Source of the DNA: Halomonas sp. HL-93
GTDB taxonomy: Bacteria > Pseudomonadota > Gammaproteobacteria > Pseudomonadales > Halomonadaceae
DNA length: 64,000 bases
NCBI RefSeq assembly: GCF_900086985.1
Contig: NZ_LT593974.1
Coordinates: 3,286,001-3,350,000, forward strand
Direction of reading: 5' to 3'
Positions 26,227 to 34,506 of the stretch are shown piece after piece (the first letter of the stretch is position 1; every line of letters starts with the position of its first letter). The translations under genes were made by a program, and so were the position numbers. The notes below the pieces were generated by a model. It had not been told where the DNA came from and searched no databases. It saw only the letters and a list, made by a program, of their open reading frames with translations.

Positions 26227-26700
26227 TTAATATTTTGGCAACCTAACGATCTGCGTATTGGAAGCAATATCCGGCCAGCTGCGACGCTGCTTATCGAACA
26301 ATACCCACCAATAGCCGATTCCTAGCGCCGCCAAGGACATCCAAGCCGTCAGGCAGCGTACCAGGCTTTGTTTGAATGAGATGGCGGTTCCTTGGTTGGT
26401 CTGTACCCGCAGACGCCACGCCTGCATACCCAGCGTCATACCGCCTCGCTGCCAGAAAAACGCAAAAAATAGCGTGGTAAACAGCACCAACAATAGCCGA
26501 AGGCTCCAGATATCGACGCCTGTGGTACCAATCGCTTCGGCTTCTTGGTCCAGCACGAATCTGAAAAACGCCAGATGAGCGACGGTCACGGCGATCCAGA
26601 TCGCCGCAAGCAGCAGGCCATCGTAGAGCATCGCCCCCAGGCGCGGCCCCAACCCGGCGGGCTGCGTATTCGCTGGCTGGTGAAAACGCTGCTTAGCCAT
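26227..26700 (-). CDS. RDD-family membrane protein
   Basis: 157 aa with the RDD domain: the first helix region starts RLGAMLYDGLLLAAIWIAV (Arg and Asp of RDD); a second and third helix follow (LRLLLVLFTTLFFAFFWQ, SLAALGIGYWWVLF). The conserved RGGMTLGMQAWRLRV loop after helix 2 is the family signature. Function is unknown; some RDD proteins from salt-loving bacteria have been linked to ion/proton antiport. The gene lies 21 bp downstream of lptG on the same strand and so is probably co-transcribed with the LPS export permeases, a placement seen in other gammaproteobacteria. Confidence 0.9.
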   Translation of the reverse strand: MAKQRFHQPANTQPAGLGPRLGAMLYDGLLLAAIWIAVTVAHLAFFRFVLDQEAEAIGTTGVDIWSLRLLLVLFTTLFFAFFWQRGGMTLGMQAWRLRVQTNQGTAISFKQSLVRCLTAWMSLAALGIGYWWVLFDKQRRSWPDIASNTQIVRLPKY

Positions 26701-26721
26701 AGGGCTCCTTAACGCTCAGAG

Positions 26722-27801
26722 TTAGCCGTTACGTCGCAAGAAATAGACGCCCACCACCGCACACGCAAGGGTGGGCACTAGAACGGCCCACACGGGAGAG
26801 AAACCAAACAGGGTCGACGCCGGGGCCAGCAGGTCCTGGACGTACTTGAACACCAGCCCGGTCACCACGCCGTAAAACACCCGGGTGCCCGCCGCCACGG
26901 TGCGCAATGGGCCGAACACGAACGACGCGGCAATCAACACCAGCGAGCCCATGGTCAGCGGCATCAGTATTTTTTGCCAGAAATACAGCAGCGGTTGGTC
27001 TGTCTGCATGCCCTGATCTTCCAGGAAACGGGCGTATTCCCATAGTTCACTGGGTGCCTGGCTTTCCACCGAGCGCAGCAGGCGTTCCAGCTGAAGCGGG
27101 GTAAAGTCGGTTTCCCAATGCTGAGTGTCGGCTCGCTCGGACTCGGTGCGATCATCAAAGATCCGTGTGGTGGCTACATCCTCAAGCTGCCAGGCGCCAT
27201 CGTTCCAGTTGGCACGGCGCGCGTAGGTGGCCTCGACCAGTCGCTCCTCGTCAAAGCGATAGCGGGTCAGGTCGAGGACCACGTTATCCGCCCGGATGGC
27301 CCCAAAGCGGTAGACGCTGTCGTCCTCGACCTGCCAGCCACTGCGGCTTGTCAGCATGGCCCCCTCACCCTGCATTTTTTCGAGCTGCCAAGCTTCGGCG
27401 TATTGCTCCGTACGCGGGCTGACATACTCCGCCACCATCAGCACCACCACGACCACCAGCAGCACAGGCTTCATCACGCTCCAGACGATTCGCGCCAGCG
27501 AGCGGCCCGCGGCGCGCATCACGGTCAATTCATTGCTGGACGCCATGCTGCCCAGACCAATCAGCGCCCCGATCAGCACCGCGACCGGGGCGTATTGATA
27601 AAACCGCCAGGGCGTGCGCATAAGTAGATAAAGAAAGGCATCGAGTGCGGTATAGCCCTCTTGGACATCGCCCAAATCATCGATATAGGCAATCGTAATA
27701 TCCAACCCCAAGAGGACAAATTGCACCACTACGATTGCTGCTAGCACGTTGCGAGCGATATAGCGGTCGAGACGATCGGTGACTGTTAGCACATTTAGCA
27801 T
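26722..27801 (-). CDS. lptG: LPS export ABC transporter permease LptG
   Basis: 359 aa: three N-terminal helices, a periplasmic beta-jellyroll (~135-270), and three C-terminal helices, as in all LptF/G proteins. Features include RYIARNVLAAIVVVQ at the start and the coupling-helix region MASSNELTVMRAAGRS. With LptF and LptB2 it extracts LPS from the inner membrane. The start at 27801 overlaps the lptF stop by one base (TGATG), so I trimmed the longer open frame; E. coli LptG also begins at this point. Confidence 0.95.
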   Translation of the reverse strand: MLNVLTVTDRLDRYIARNVLAAIVVVQFVLLGLDITIAYIDDLGDVQEGYTALDAFLYLLMRTPWRFYQYAPVAVLIGALIGLGSMASSNELTVMRAAGRSLARIVWSVMKPVLLVVVVVLMVAEYVSPRTEQYAEAWQLEKMQGEGAMLTSRSGWQVEDDSVYRFGAIRADNVVLDLTRYRFDEERLVEATYARRANWNDGAWQLEDVATTRIFDDRTESERADTQHWETDFTPLQLERLLRSVESQAPSELWEYARFLEDQGMQTDQPLLYFWQKILMPLTMGSLVLIAASFVFGPLRTVAAGTRVFYGVVTGLVFKYVQDLLAPASTLFGFSPVWAVLVPTLACAVVGVYFLRRNG

Positions 27802-28880
27802 CAGCGCATCCCCTTGCGTTGCGACTGCCAGATCAGCAATAAGCCTAGGACTAAAAACACCCCATGAACGGGCCATATACCCAAGGTACTAGACCAAGCA
27901 CCACTGCCCACCGCATCGACAGCTGCCAGCAATAAACTCAAGTACGCAACGTACAAAAAGATGGCGGGCAGCAGCTTGGCGAAACGTCCCTGTCTAGGAT
28001 TCACGCGGGACAACGGCTGCGCCATGATCGCCAGTATAAAAACCATTAACGGCAACCCGGCCCGCCACTGCCATTGCGCCTGGGCACGATCGTTATCGTC
28101 TTGCCACAGTGCCGCTGTCGTGGCGTACTCCAATGAGTCCAGTTCTTGGCGATCGCGGCTCAAGCCCAAACGCAACGTGTAGCGCTCAAATGTCAGTCGT
28201 TCAGCATTACGCTGCCCTGGCGTCACGCCGTATCGCTCGCCATCACGCAGAACGAGGAAGCGGCTACCGGTTTCCATGCGCGTTTCTTGATAGCCCGACT
28301 TGGCGCGCGTCACATAATCGTGTTCGGCATCGTCGCCAGGCCCGCGCTGTTCGTGAATCAGGACATCCTGCATTTCGCTGCCGTCATCATTAAAACCACT
28401 GATATAAGCGGTACGCCCACCGCCAAATTCCTGAAAGCGACCGGGTGCCAGCACCGAAACGTCCAACCGGCTCTCCTGTTCTTCTATAATGGCGGCGGTT
28501 TGCAATGCCCCGGCCGGCGTCAGCCAAAGGCTGCACAGGCCAACCAACACCGCCACCGCCGTTGCAGGCAGCAACGTTACCCGCAACAGTCGTGTAGGGC
28601 TGATGCCGCAGGCCACCATCACGGTGATTTCGCTGTTCATATATAACTGCCCGTAAGCCAGCAATATGCCTAGGAAAAACGCTAGCGGAAGAATCAACTC
28701 CATGAAGCCAGGCAGGTGGTAGACCATTAAGCTGCCAAGGATGTTGACCGGAAAATCGCCCTCCGCGGCGTCCGAAAAATAGCGGATGAAGCGGCTGCCC
28801 ATGATCACCAACAGCAAAATGCCCGCCACAGCGGACATGGTGAGCAATACTTCGCGGGTTAAATAGCGGAATAATATCAA
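27801..28880 (-). CDS. lptF: LPS export ABC transporter permease LptF
   Basis: 359 aa. MILFRYLTREVL at the start and NSEITVMVACGISPTRLL (coupling helix) are family hallmarks; the jellyroll lies in the middle and VNPRQGRFAKLLPAIFLY near the end. The start codon is TTG (28878-28880), with CGGAGAG upstream; no ATG fits the known N-terminus. It is the partner of LptG in the LptB2FGC complex. It is divergent from pepA, with about 105 bp between them, the same arrangement as in E. coli and Pseudomonas. Confidence 0.94.
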   Translation of the reverse strand: MILFRYLTREVLLTMSAVAGILLLVIMGSRFIRYFSDAAEGDFPVNILGSLMVYHLPGFMELILPLAFFLGILLAYGQLYMNSEITVMVACGISPTRLLRVTLLPATAVAVLVGLCSLWLTPAGALQTAAIIEEQESRLDVSVLAPGRFQEFGGGRTAYISGFNDDGSEMQDVLIHEQRGPGDDAEHDYVTRAKSGYQETRMETGSRFLVLRDGERYGVTPGQRNAERLTFERYTLRLGLSRDRQELDSLEYATTAALWQDDNDRAQAQWQWRAGLPLMVFILAIMAQPLSRVNPRQGRFAKLLPAIFLYVAYLSLLLAAVDAVGSGAWSSTLGIWPVHGVFLVLGLLLIWQSQRKGMR

Positions 28881-28985
28881 CGCGCTCTCCGGCTAGTCGT
28901 GCAGGATGTTATGCAACACCTGCATTGCTTGGGTACACTGATCCATTATCCTGAATACCTCGATGCTTGTCTTGTTGGAGACGTC

Positions 28986-30506
28986 ATGGAATTTTCCGTT
29001 CAAACGGCCAACCCGGCCAAAATAGAAACGGCCTGCCTTGTTGTCCCCGTCTATAAAGACGGCGATTTACTGCCTGCCGTGGCCAAGCTCGACGATGCCA
29101 GCGAGCAGTTGATTGGCCAGCTCGTGGCCCGTGGCGACGTCGATGCCAGTCTTGCGAGCGTACAGCTACTGCCCTATGCCCCAGGCCTGGGAGCCGAACG
29201 CCTGCTATTAGTTGGCCTTGGCGAGCGCGAAAAATGTCATGAAGCAGCGTATTTAAAAGCGCTGGATGCTGCCATGACCGCGCTCATCAAACTGCCCATC
29301 GACGACGCCAGTGTCATGCTGACCGACGTACCGCTGGCCGACCGCGATACGGGCTGGAAAGCACGCAAAGTGCTCGAAAGCATCGAGCGCGCGGGCTACC
29401 GATTCGATCAGTTCAAACGCCAACCAGCGCCTGCCGCTAGCCTAACGCACTTGACCCTAATGATCAGCAGCGCCGCCGACGCAGACGCTGCCCAGCAAGG
29501 CGCCAGCTATGGCAGCGCCATCGGCCAGGGCATCAACTATACGCGCACCCTGGGAAATTTGCCGGGTAATGTGTGCACGCCAAGCTACTTAGCCGATCAG
29601 GCGGAACAGCTAGGGCGCGAATCAAAAGGCGCGCTGGCCGTCGACATTCTTGACGAAGAAGCGCTCGCCGAATTAGGCGCTGGCGCACTGCTGTCAGTCG
29701 GCCGTGGTAGCCGCGAGCCGACCCGCCTGATCGTCATGAACTATCAAGGGGCCGACAACGCTGACGAGGCCCCCCACGTATTGATCGGCAAAGGCATCAC
29801 CTTCGACACCGGCGGCATTTCGCTCAAGCCCGGCGAGGGCATGGACGAAATGAAGTTCGATATGGGCGGTGCGGCCAGCGTGTTCGGCACCGTTAAAGCG
29901 CTACTGGCGATCAAGCCCAAGCTCAACTTGGTGTTTATCGTCGCTGCCGCGGAAAACATGCCGGACGGTGCCGCCACCAAACCTGGCGATATCATTACTA
30001 CCCTGAAAGGCCTCACCGTTGAAGTGCTCAACACCGATGCCGAAGGCCGACTGGTGCTGTGCGATGCGCTGACCTACGCCGAGCGCTTCAAGCCAGCCAG
30101 CGTGGTCGATATCGCCACGCTCACCGGGGCGGCCATCGTTGCGCTTGGCCACCACGCCACCGGCTTGCTGTCCAACGATGACGACCTGGCGCTGGATCTG
30201 CTCGACGCCGGCGATGCCGCCTGGGATCGCGCCTGGCACCTGCCGCTATGGGACGAGTACCAGGAGCAGCTGGACTCCAACTTCGCCGACCTGGCCAATA
30301 TCGGCGGCCGCCCGGCGGGCACGATTACCGCGGCGTGTTTCCTGTCGCGCTTTGCCGACCGTTTCCCCTGGGCACACCTGGACATTGCCGGCACCGCCTG
30401 GCATTCCGGCAAGCAGAAAGGCGCCACCGGGCGCCCTGTCGGCCTGCTTACCCAATATCTGCTGGACCGGGAAAACGACGCCCAGGTTGAAAATGGCGAC
30501 GACTAG
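28986..30506 (+). CDS. pepA: Leucyl aminopeptidase (cytosol aminopeptidase PepA)
   Basis: 506 aa, M17 family. The C-terminal catalytic domain has the two-metal site in GKGITFDTGGISLKPGEGM, KFDMGGAASV and the signature NTDAEGRLVL. The N-terminal domain starts MEFSVQTANPAKIETACLVV. Start chosen at 28986 with GGAG upstream; a longer open frame has no ribosome site. PepA removes N-terminal residues from peptides, and in E. coli also acts as a DNA-binding protein at cer sites and carAB. Divergent from lptF; ilvE follows on the same strand. Confidence 0.96.
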   Translation: MEFSVQTANPAKIETACLVVPVYKDGDLLPAVAKLDDASEQLIGQLVARGDVDASLASVQLLPYAPGLGAERLLLVGLGEREKCHEAAYLKALDAAMTALIKLPIDDASVMLTDVPLADRDTGWKARKVLESIERAGYRFDQFKRQPAPAASLTHLTLMISSAADADAAQQGASYGSAIGQGINYTRTLGNLPGNVCTPSYLADQAEQLGRESKGALAVDILDEEALAELGAGALLSVGRGSREPTRLIVMNYQGADNADEAPHVLIGKGITFDTGGISLKPGEGMDEMKFDMGGAASVFGTVKALLAIKPKLNLVFIVAAAENMPDGAATKPGDIITTLKGLTVEVLNTDAEGRLVLCDALTYAERFKPASVVDIATLTGAAIVALGHHATGLLSNDDDLALDLLDAGDAAWDRAWHLPLWDEYQEQLDSNFADLANIGGRPAGTITAACFLSRFADRFPWAHLDIAGTAWHSGKQKGATGRPVGLLTQYLLDRENDAQVENGDD

Positions 30507-30647
30507 ACAACCAGCGGTTGCCTTTAGGCGCTACAACCGTTAAACCTGAACCTATCAAGGCGTACGGAGGACGACTCGGTGCGCCTGTTTTCATCCTATT
30601 CCACGTATTCGCCCCGAGAGGCGTGTTGCCAGCGGAGACCAACAGCC

Positions 30648-31760
30648 GTGCCCACTGCAAGTTCTGATACGCACTTCGAAGCCCTGCCGTCCAACCAGCC
30701 GACGGCCGACGAGATTCGCGACAACATTCTGAAAAATCCCGGCTTCGGGCAATATTTCACCGATCACATGGCGCACGTCCGCTGGACGGTCGACGCCGAG
30801 TGGCATGGTCATCAGGTCCGCCCTTATGGCCCCTTGACCCTCGATCCTGCCGCCTCGGTGCTGCACTACGGTCAGGAGATTTTTGAAGGCATCAAGGCCT
30901 ACCGCCATGCCGACGGCTCGGTCTGGACGTTCCGGCCGGAGAAAAACGCCGAGCGCTTTCGGCGCAGCGCCCGCCGCCTGGCGCTGCCCGAGCTTTCCGA
31001 TGAGGATTTCATCGGCTCGCTGAAAGCCCTGCTCGCCCAGGACCACGCCTGGGTGCCGACGCCGTCGAGCGACGCCGACGAGTGCAGCCTCTACCTGCGC
31101 CCGTTCATGATCGCCTCGGAAGCCTTTCTCGGCGTACGCCCGGCCCACGAAGTGGATTACTACGTGATTGCCTCGCCAGCGGCGGCGTATTTCAAGGGCG
31201 GCATAGAGCCGGTGTCGATCTGGCTGTCGTCGCATTACAAGCGCGCCGCCCCTGGCGGTACCGGCTTCGCCAAATGCGGCGGCAATTACGCAGCGTCGCT
31301 TGCCGCGCAAAAGGAAGCCGCCGCCCACGACTGCAGCCAGGTGGCGTTTTTGGATGCCGCCGAGAATAAGTGGATCGAAGAGCTGGGCGGCATGAATCTG
31401 TTCTTTGTCTTCAAGGATGGCCGCCTGGTCACCCCGCGCCTGACCGACACCATTCTCGAAGGCGTTACCCGCAATTCCGTGCTGACGCTGGCCAAAGACG
31501 AGGGCTTAAGCCCGGAAGAGCGCCCCATCAGCATCGACGAGTGGCGTGAAGGCGCGGCGTCCGGTGAGATTACCGAAGTGTTCGCCTGCGGCACCGCGGC
31601 GGTGATCACCCCGGTGGGCGAGCTGGTCAGCGAGGACGAGCGTATTCGTCTCACGGCGGGGGGCAATAACGACGTGGCCAAGCGCCTGCGCACCAAGCTG
31701 CTCGACCTGCAATACGGACGCAGCGACGATACATACGGCTGGCTGACCCAGCTGGCCTAA
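30648..31760 (+). CDS. ilvE: Branched-chain amino-acid aminotransferase
   Basis: 370 aa, class IV PLP aminotransferase of the longer BCAT type. The PLP-binding lysine lies in TGFAKCGGNYAASL; EELGGMNLFFV and FACGTAAVITPVG are the other conserved blocks. It makes Leu, Ile and Val from their 2-oxo acids with glutamate. I chose GTG at 30648 (MPTASSDTHFEALP) because AGCGGAG lies about 10 bases upstream; an ATG at 30579 would add 23 residues unlike the family. Its place between pepA and holC is unusual, since these two are normally neighbours. Confidence 0.93.
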   Translation: MPTASSDTHFEALPSNQPTADEIRDNILKNPGFGQYFTDHMAHVRWTVDAEWHGHQVRPYGPLTLDPAASVLHYGQEIFEGIKAYRHADGSVWTFRPEKNAERFRRSARRLALPELSDEDFIGSLKALLAQDHAWVPTPSSDADECSLYLRPFMIASEAFLGVRPAHEVDYYVIASPAAAYFKGGIEPVSIWLSSHYKRAAPGGTGFAKCGGNYAASLAAQKEAAAHDCSQVAFLDAAENKWIEELGGMNLFFVFKDGRLVTPRLTDTILEGVTRNSVLTLAKDEGLSPEERPISIDEWREGAASGEITEVFACGTAAVITPVGELVSEDERIRLTAGGNNDVAKRLRTKLLDLQYGRSDDTYGWLTQLA

Positions 31761-31834
31761 GTCATCCGTCACCGTTTGCGTCGCCGCTGGCTTCAGCGGC
31801 GACGCGCCTCAAGACGCCCAGCCAGGACCTCGCC

Positions 31835-32266
31835 ATGGCGCGCATTGACTTTTATATCCTGCCGGACAGCACGCTGGAGGCACGCCTGCAGTTTGCCTGC
31901 AAGCTGGCCGAAACCATCTACCGCAAGGGCTATCGGCTGCATCTCCACTGCGAAGATAAACCCCTCGCCGAGCAGGCCGACGAGGCGCTGTGGGGCTTTC
32001 GCGGTGACGCCTACCTGCCCCACGCGCTGGAAGACAGCGACATGGCTGAGAGCGTACCGATTACGCTCGGCTGGCAGCAGTTACCAATGCCCACTGAGGA
32101 GACCGCGCTGCTTAACCTGCACCCGGATATTCCCGAGGGCGTTGAACGCTTTGCGCGCATTGCCGAAATCATTAATCAGCACCAGCAGGTGCTGGTCGCC
32201 AAACGCGCCTGCTGGCAGCGCTATAAAGAACTCGGCCATGAGGTCGTGCCGCATAAGCTGGGGTGA
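31835..32266 (+). CDS. holC: DNA polymerase III chi subunit
   Basis: 143 aa, matching HolC in length and motifs: IDFYILPDSTLEARLQFACKLAET, the LWGFRGDAYLPHAL stretch, and LNLHPDIPEG near the middle. Chi bridges the clamp loader (through psi) and SSB at the replication fork. It follows ilvE by about 75 bases, and the usual downstream partner valS lies 2.2 kb further on, separated by two unrelated genes. AGGAC upstream of ATG serves as ribosome site. Confidence 0.93.
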   Translation: MARIDFYILPDSTLEARLQFACKLAETIYRKGYRLHLHCEDKPLAEQADEALWGFRGDAYLPHALEDSDMAESVPITLGWQQLPMPTEETALLNLHPDIPEGVERFARIAEIINQHQQVLVAKRACWQRYKELGHEVVPHKLG

Positions 32267-32300
32267 GCGGCCGAGCAGAGGGCCTCCAACACAAACGCGT

Positions 32301-32321
32301 GACCCCGCACTTGGCGGGGTC
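32301..32321 (+). terminator. G/C-rich hairpin after holC
   Basis: GACCCCGC (32301-32308) pairs with GCGGGGTC (32314-32321) around ACTTG, 34 bases after the holC stop. There is no T-run, so it is a pause or 3'-end protecting hairpin rather than a full terminator. Confidence 0.45.
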
Positions 32322-32352
32322 ATCAACAGCGAAAAGCTATCGTTTTAAGAGC

Positions 32353-32373
32353 GGCCAGGCAATCTGCCTGGCC
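32353..32373. terminator. Terminator between holC and the Spy-like gene
   Basis: GGCCAGGCA (32353-32361) and TGCCTGGCC (32365-32373) form a perfect 9-bp stem with a 3-base loop, followed by ATTTTCC on the plus strand. It lies 8 bases from the stop of the convergent gene at 32382 and probably works in both directions. Confidence 0.75.
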
Positions 32374-32381
32374 ATTTTCCA

Positions 32382-32903
32382 TCACTGCAGTGCGTCTTCA
32401 CCTTGGCCTTGACCCTGGCCTTGGCCTTGTTGGCCTCCCTGTTCCTGCATTTGCTCCTGCATCTGTTGCATTTGCTCCTGCTGCTGAGCCATGGCCTCTT
32501 CCAGTTCATCGCGCTGTTCTGGAGTGAACACGCCTTCGATCTGGGACTGCATGATGACGCTATTCGCGGTCATCTCAGCCGTTAGCTCACCAAGACGCTC
32601 CGCATCCGCGCGAATGGACGCTTCATCATAATCGGGCTGAACCTTCTCGCCGAGTTGCTGCTGCAGCTCTCGGGCTTCCTCTTCCTTGGCACTGTTTTCA
32701 TCTTGCATCTGGGTCATAAGGCTGCTGAGTTCCTCTTTCTGCCCATCATCCAGATCCAACATTTCGTCAAGTTGGCTCACCTGGTCATCGACACTGGGGG
32801 TGCCGCCGCCCATACCGCCTCCACCCATTTGTTGCTGGGCCATGGCGGGAACACTGAACGCCATTGCGGCGACTGCCGGAACGAAAAGCTTGGTTAATTG
32901 CAT
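32382..32903 (-). CDS. Spy/CpxP-like periplasmic protein
   Basis: 173 aa with a signal peptide (VPAVAAMAFSVPAMA, cleavage ~22). Two degenerate LTxxQ motifs, LDDGQKEEL and FTPEQRDEL, mark the Spy/CpxP helical cradle, a periplasmic chaperone or stress-sensor fold. The C-terminal ~35 residues are almost only Gln, Gly, Glu and Met, a low-complexity tail absent from E. coli Spy. A Gly/Met stretch also follows the signal. Start chosen at MQLTKLF with TTGGAG upstream. It stands alone, convergent to holC; a stress-controlled promoter is expected but not identified. Confidence 0.8.
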   Translation of the reverse strand: MQLTKLFVPAVAAMAFSVPAMAQQQMGGGGMGGGTPSVDDQVSQLDEMLDLDDGQKEELSSLMTQMQDENSAKEEEARELQQQLGEKVQPDYDEASIRADAERLGELTAEMTANSVIMQSQIEGVFTPEQRDELEEAMAQQQEQMQQMQEQMQEQGGQQGQGQGQGQGEDALQ

Positions 32904-33244
32904 GAAAACTCCAATTGCGTACAAATTGTATTTGCTACCCGACACAATCATGACGGGCCTTGCGATACCCCATATGACCCTAACAGACCACCTACACAGC
33001 GAAAACCACAAGGCTCATCAAGGTAGCGACTGATCTTGGCCCTGGGCTCCCAAGGTGGCTAATCAATACGGCCACAATCGGGTTATCTGTCGATACCCAC
33101 GCCATCTGACAATGCTGTTTTCAAAAAATTCGTCTTAACGACAAATTATTGATTACCAGGGTGGCGATACCCCATGATGCCTAGCAATAGAACGCCCACT
33201 CATCCCGAAGTTATTCTTCTTAAACAATTTCTGGAGCCGTAAAC
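32904..33244. other. Intergenic region without a recognisable gene
   Basis: 341 bases between divergent genes (Spy-like protein and MFS transporter). No open frame with a ribosome site and no RNA gene is visible. The string GCGATACCCCAT occurs at about 32962 and 33164, and CGATACCCA at 33091; these may be chance. A TACAAT hexamer on the minus strand (about 32925) is a possible -10 for the Spy-like gene, without a good -35. Confidence 0.5.
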
Positions 33245-34420
33245 GTGCTCACCCGCTACCCTCTCGCCGTTATTGTTATCGCTCAACTGTTCGGCACCTC
33301 GCTGTGGTTCAGCGTCAACGGTGTGGGTTTGGCGCTTCAAGACGCGGTGGGCCTGAGTGAGAGCGACCTTGGGCTGCTCACCATTGCCGTGCAGGCCGGG
33401 TTCATTACCGGCACCCTGGCGATTGCCACCACGGGGCTTGCCGACCGCGTGCGCGCCAGCCACCTATTTGCAGTTTCTGCCGTGCTCGGGGCGCTGGTGA
33501 ACGCCACCTTTATTGGCATGGCGGATAACGTCACGCTGGCCGCGATCGCTCGCTTTGCCACGGGGCTTTGCCTGGCAGGGATCTATCCGCTGGGCATGAA
33601 ACTGGTGGTCAGTTGGACGCCCAGCCACGCCGGGGCGGCGCTGGGCTGGCTGGTGGGCATGCTGACCCTGGGCATCGCCTCGCCGCACCTGCTGCGCGGG
33701 CTCACCCTGAACCTTCCCTGGCAATGGCCGCTGCTGCTTGCCTCGCTGCTCGCGCTGGCCGCCGCGCTGATGATTTATAAGCTGGGCGTTGGCCCGCACC
33801 TGCCCGCCAAAGCCAGCGGCGGGCGGCCCTGGGCGGGGTTGGCGGCGTTTAAACACAAGGATTTTCGGGCAGCGGCGCTTGGCTACTTCGGCCATTGCTG
33901 GGAGCTTTATGCCCTATGGGCCCTGGTGCCGTTTTTGGTGACGCGGGAGCTTACGCGTCTCGGTGCCAGCAGCAGCGTCCAGCCGTGGCTGAGCTTTGCG
34001 ATCATCGCCATTGGCCTGCCCGGCTGCGTACTCGCCGGGCGCTGGAGCCGCCGGGTGGGCAGTGCCCGCGTGGCGTTTGTGGCGCTGGCCACCTCGGGCG
34101 CCCTATGCCTGATCTACCCGCTGATAGGCGCTGCCCCACCCCTGCTGCTGATCGCGCTATTACTGGTCTGGGGGCTGAGCGTGATTGCCGATTCGGCGCA
34201 GTTTTCGGCGCTGGCCTCGGCCACCGCCCCCGCCGAGCGACTGGGGGCGGCACTCGCCATGATGAACGCCATTGGCTTTGGCCTGACCATCCCGTCGATC
34301 GCCCTGGTCACATCGCTATGGAGCAGCCAGGAACTGGCCGTCATCTGGTGGCTGCTGCCCGGGCCGGTGCTTGGGCTGATCGCCATGCGCGGGCTGAATC
34401 GCCGCCCGGTAAGGGCCTGA
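33245..34420 (+). CDS. MFS transporter
   Basis: 391 aa with about 12 hydrophobic helices. The first helix (YPLAVIVIAQLFGTSLWFSVNG) and the loop GLADRVRASH after helix 2 (the A-motif position) fit the major facilitator superfamily. Members resembling this are often annotated as cyanate/nitrate-like or sugar-phosphate-like permeases; the substrate cannot be named. Start is GTG at 33245, with CTGGAG 8 bases upstream; no ATG fits before the first helix. It lies upstream of valS on the same strand but with its own start region. Confidence 0.85.
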   Translation: MLTRYPLAVIVIAQLFGTSLWFSVNGVGLALQDAVGLSESDLGLLTIAVQAGFITGTLAIATTGLADRVRASHLFAVSAVLGALVNATFIGMADNVTLAAIARFATGLCLAGIYPLGMKLVVSWTPSHAGAALGWLVGMLTLGIASPHLLRGLTLNLPWQWPLLLASLLALAAALMIYKLGVGPHLPAKASGGRPWAGLAAFKHKDFRAAALGYFGHCWELYALWALVPFLVTRELTRLGASSSVQPWLSFAIIAIGLPGCVLAGRWSRRVGSARVAFVALATSGALCLIYPLIGAAPPLLLIALLLVWGLSVIADSAQFSALASATAPAERLGAALAMMNAIGFGLTIPSIALVTSLWSSQELAVIWWLLPGPVLGLIAMRGLNRRPVRA

Positions 34421-34506
34421 CGCCCTGCCCCTTATCGCGCTATACTTGTCGCCATTTTTTCGACCCCTTATGAATTCCATGCTTCCCTGCGGGGAGCATC
34501 GTTGCG

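Noticed and set aside
32961-33175. Repeated GCGATACCCCAT in the Spy/MFS intergenic region
   Set aside because: Only two exact copies in opposite context with no dyad; probably chance.
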